Origin: Lytechinus variegatus
Taxonomy: Eukaryota > Echinodermata > Echinoidea > Temnopleuroida > Toxopneustidae
Direction of reading: 5' to 3'
NCBI RefSeq assembly: GCF_018143015.1
Contig: NC_054755.1
Location: 12,006,124 to 12,070,123 of the forward strand
DNA: 64,000 bases
Shown here in pieces: positions 60,823 to 64,000 of the stretch. Made by a program: the position numbers and the translations under genes. The first letter of the stretch is position 1; every line of letters starts with the position of its first letter. Below the pieces are notes generated by a model. That model was not told where the DNA came from and made no database searches. It was given only the letters and a program-made list of their open reading frames with translations.

Positions 60823-60886
60823 TTCCATTTGGAAATTCGGCAAACTTGTTTTGCCTAAAGCGAGAGGATCTCCTCGTCTTTTCAAG
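60815..60886 (+). CDS. Probable first coding exon of an unidentified gene, possibly mitochondrial
   Basis: The ATG in CAAGATGGCAGC opens a 24-codon frame, MAASIWKFGKLVLPKARGSP then RLFK, which ends exactly at AAG|GTAATA, a good donor in phase 0. The peptide is basic, without acidic residues, and amphipathic, like a mitochondrial presequence. CAAGATGGC over the start codon is the YY1-type motif common at start sites of vertebrate housekeeping and mitochondrial genes. A local CG-rich patch (60745-60790) precedes it. The next exon is not recognised in the remaining 3.1 kb, so the gene probably continues past the window. The product is not identified. A chance open frame is possible, but the combined start context, composition and donor argue against it. 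Confidence 0.45.
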
Positions 60887-61809
60887 GTAATATTATCTTA
60901 TTTTTCATCATGAAATCCTCTTCTGTACAATTGATTATCAAGCGGTTATAAATCGGCAAATAAAGAAAGGAATTTGCATTAGTTCAGAGGTCAGTTTGCC
61001 CGACAAGGGGATGACTGTTCTGTGTTCCGGGCCCCGGCTTGTATCTATCTTTCCGCTTCTGCCTAGACAGGAATAACCGTCGTTTCTGGGGATTTATTCA
61101 ACAATTTCTGACATTTTACTGTAATCCCCATTCACCGACGGTAAAGTGTCCATGTGGGCTCCCATTTGTTATAACCCCAGCACCTTCATGACCTTTGTCC
61201 GACCAGAGTCCAAAGTTTGAGGTTCTTTAGTTTTAGTTACACATCGAGGTTACAATCTAAGGATATTTAAACTAAACATTCTTAATATTTAAATATTCAA
61301 TTTTACAAAAATTTAAACGATATAGATGAAAATGCATGAAAATTATACTTTACCGATGTTTAGTTGGGTACGACACAGGAAAACAGGTCAAAATGGCAGC
61401 CAAACTATGAAAACGAACGCGGAGAGGGCGTCAACAATGTACGAATGTGATATCGATATTGCATTCCACCAGCACACCTACAAGGCAATAATACGATACG
61501 ATACACTCACGAAGACAAACGATAATAGTTATAATCGCAATATATCGAGACATTAACGATAATGACGTCATTCAAGATGGCAACTTGCAAGATAAACCGT
61601 CAGGTCAGGAGAAAATGGCTTAGATGACAGATTTCTCAATCATCCAGTGGATTTTTTTATCAATAAATCCGGTCCAAGGTATGCAATTACTTAAATTATT
61701 TGTATTTCCCTGAATTTCATAATTAAATTTCGCTCAAAAAACAGTTTTAAATCGCGATCTATAAAACGCTAGTTCACTATACGTTGTCTGTAGCCACGGA
61801 CCCCAACCA

Positions 61810-61877
61810 CTTCAGTCTATGTATGGTGAGTGGAGCCAACGCAGTTCAGCGGAACAACCAAAATACAGAGACTGAAG
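61810..61877. repeat. Hairpin, copy 1
   Basis: The arms CTTCAGTCTATGT and ACAGAGACTGAAG pair with one mismatch around a 42-nt loop containing GGAGCCAACGCAGTTCAGC. It is followed by CTTTTGGTCTA, which is shared with copy 2. Confidence 0.7.
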
Positions 61878-62352
61878 CTTTTGGTCTAGCTTCTGACCAC
61901 CTTTCAAAGGCAGTATTGTCATGGAAGTTGAAGATGGTCTTGACCTGATGAAATTAACAGAAAAGGGCCAAATCCGTATTATACCCAGCCATAGACAGCT
62001 GGCAGCCGTCTGTTTCCAGGAGTTTTTTAACATTTTTTTTTCAATTTCTCCTCGTACACAGACGGCTCGCTATCGTGCACGCACCATTAGGGGACTTGCA
62101 ATGCAAAATCCCCCCGTCGGGGCTCTTCAATTTTTGTCTTTAATGAATAAAAAAATTGACAATTATTGTGACCAAAATGCAAATTAATATTCCCTCTTGG
62201 CATTAATTGCCCAAAAACGGAGAAAAATCAAGTTAAAAGGAACAAAAACAGTGACTTACCTCGGCTGTCACGCAAATTCACTTCCCCGTTTTGTCCGATC
62301 TTAAGTACATAAACATATGGCCATTGAGTCCCCTGTACAGATCGTGCTAGAA

Positions 62353-62423
62353 CTTCGGTCTCTGTATTTGGTGAGTGAAGCCAACGGAGTTCAGCTGAAC
62401 AACCAACATAACAGAGACCGAAG
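62353..62423. repeat. Hairpin, copy 2
   Basis: The arms CTTCGGTCTCTGT and ACAGAGACCGAAG pair perfectly over 13 bp. The loop resembles copy 1 and contains the palindrome GTTCAGCTGAAC. Confidence 0.75.
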
Positions 62424-62508
62424 CTTTTGGTCTAACCAAGCCAATGAAATTATTAATTAATACCACCATGCACCTGATGGGCACCACAGTCCAGGTCATG
62501 CAGGTAGG

Positions 62509-62827
62509 GGGCTCCCGGCCGCGTAGCGGTCGGGAGCCCAGGATTGACGTGCAATTTGGCATACTCACCTGACAAGCGTGAAGTATGGTCAAAATAATTC
62601 TCCTAATAAATAGTTAAAACAGAAATCAAGCACTTACCACGATTATATGGATGATGGTCTAACGAGTGGCAGTTTTTCTGACATCTGGGCACAGATTGGA
62701 ACCTCAAAAAACGAAAAGTTCTCTCCTTCTACCCCCGTCTCGATCGGCCATTTTGTTACAATTCATTTTGACCATACTTCATGCTAGTCAGGTGAGTATG
62801 GTCAATTACACGTAAGGTCCTGGGCTC
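62509..62827. repeat. Nested inverted repeats
   Basis: A tight hairpin of 14-bp arms, GGGCTCCCGGCCGC and GCGGTCGGGAGCCC with a 3-nt loop (62509-62539), overlaps the left arm of a larger inverted repeat (62534-62600 against 62760-62827, about 67 bp, spacer about 160 bp). The shared arm text includes TTTTGACCATACTTCA and GTCAGGTGAGTATG. Confidence 0.7.
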
Positions 62828-63380
62828 CCTGGGTTACACCTACCCGAACTTGGAGACGGCGAACTCGATCGGAAATTGGTCTCGTGACAAAAGGTGGGAT
62901 TTTATGGAGGGGAAATATAAAATTCATGCAACATCATTCACGATCCTTAAAACAAAACTAATATTCTTACTTTACACGAAGTTTCACTTCTTTTCCATGC
63001 TTTAATCAGTCTCAAATCAGTGATTTAGAGCCAACTTGAAGTTCCTCACACATACAAACCAGGGGTGGTATTCTGAAAACGTTCTTATCTTTGTTCTTAT
63101 CTTTTATCTTATCTCACTGAGATAAGAAGACGCTAAAATCATTGCAAATCGGTATTCTGAAAATCTTCTTAACGCGTTCTTATCTCTGTAAGGACTGCCC
63201 CCTTCTTATCTCCAACACGCCCATTTTTAAGATTTTACCAATCAAAATGCGCTTTATATTGGCAGTTTAACCAATAGAAGCGTTCTTTATGTGAAGAGAA
63301 TATCATGGGCGCTGCGCGTTCACCGTTTCTGGCGCATTGCGCGAAATAGGCATTTTATACGCAATGACTGATTTTATTAT

Positions 63381-64000
63381 TTCGAGACGTCCACGTGCAA
63401 AAAAAAGTAAGAAAAGTAAATAAAGCAGGTACGAATAAAGAACAAAATATGAAGAAAGAAAGTAAGTAGGTATGAAAGAAAGAAGACAGAAAAGGGTCAG
63501 AATGAAGCAGAAAAAAAAAGATGAAAGGGACAAAGCAGAAAATAATGAAAAAATAAAGAGTAAACGAAAGAAAGCAAGCAAAAAGAATTCAAAAATAAAA
63601 AAGAAAGAAAATAGAATGAATAAAAGAAGGAAAAGGAAGAAAAAAATAGAACAATTATCCATGATAAAGTGAAGGAACAAAAATGAAGAAAAAAAAAGAA
63701 ATTAACTAAAAGGAATACACACAAAAATAGAAAAAGGTCAAACTAATATAAGATAAAATAAATTAACAAGGAACCGAAAAAGAAAAAAAAAAAAAACGAA
63801 TGAAAGAAAGTTAGAAAGAAATAAAAAGAGAAAAAGGGAATAAAAATGTAAAAAGTGAAGGAAGAGAGAAAAAAAAGAAAATTAAACAAAGAAATAAAGA
63901 TGAGAGGAAAAAAATGAAAGGAAATTTGACGCAAATATGAAGACTACAAAAAGATAAAGAAAGAAAGGTAAATTCATAGAAAAAAGAAATAAGGAAAGAA
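63381..64000. repeat. A-rich purine tract (GAAA/AAAG low complexity)
   Basis: More than 600 bp of nearly pure purine on the plus strand, built from degenerate GAAAGAAA and AAAAAGA units, continues past the window end. The long open frames across it on both strands are composition artefacts. Confidence 0.85.

Larger units (their letters stand above)
60887..63380 (+). other. Presumed first intron of the downstream gene
   Basis: It begins with the GTAATA donor of the candidate exon. It contains two related hairpins (61810, 62353) and a nested inverted repeat (62509-62827). GGTATTCTGAAAA occurs twice (63068, 63154) near CTTATC motifs, like one end of a further foldback. No second exon was recognised. 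Confidence 0.35.

Noticed and set aside
62059..62187. Possible second exon of the downstream gene after TCCTCGTACACAG
   Set aside because: The acceptor is weak and the frame (ending in a stop at 62187) is not recognisable; the local inverted GCCGTCTGT / ACAGACGGC makes a repeat origin likelier.
63303..63680. 125-codon minus-strand frame rich in Phe, Leu and Ser (and overlapping Lys/Glu-rich plus-strand frame)
   Set aside because: Translation of the A-rich purine tract; such low-complexity sequence is open in several frames.

Overview
This window is nuclear DNA from an invertebrate animal. It is AT-rich, its genes are split by long GT-AG introns, and it is crowded with short inverted-repeat (MITE-like) elements and tRNA-derived SINE heads. 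The sequence does not name the species. The repeat style and the glypican subtype fit a marine deuterostome such as a sea urchin or other echinoderm, which is an inference.

The main content is one complete plus-strand gene for a glypican, a GPI-anchored heparan sulfate proteoglycan. Seven coding exons lie at 7645-7807, 20785-20943, 41324-42021, 42571-42824, 53359-53488, 55503-55677 and 56163-56377. Every junction has GT and AG, the codon phases match across all six introns, and the joined reading frame is 597 residues plus a stop. The product has a signal peptide, exactly 14 cysteines, a Ser-Gly-rich glycosaminoglycan attachment region and a hydrophobic GPI-signal tail. It belongs to the GPC3/GPC5 class and looks slightly closer to GPC5. 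A 3' UTR of about 2.9 kb with an AATAAA at 59243 follows.

Layout: 1-7644 is upstream flank with a 0.95-kb tandem duplication, several foldback elements and a TATA-like motif at 5762. 7645-56377 is the glypican gene with introns of about 13.0, 20.4, 0.55, 10.5, 2.0 and 0.5 kb. 56378-59260 is the 3' UTR. 59260-60814 is intergenic. A probable first coding exon of a second plus-strand gene, possibly a mitochondrial protein, lies at 60815-60886. The rest is its presumed first intron, with nested hairpins and an A-rich purine tract running to the window end.

Points of most interest: two copies of one TA-flanked MITE sit in opposite orientation in the introns on either side of glypican exon 2, whose length is a multiple of three; a decayed copy of the exon 2 3' end with a destroyed splice donor lies just downstream of it; the Ser-Gly cluster is expanded and the furin-type site of vertebrate GPC3 is absent; a TTAA-flanked piggyBac-like element is present; and a pair of hairpins near 62 kb shows a compensatory base change. 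I found no bacterial-type system, CRISPR array, viral genome or intact transposase gene.
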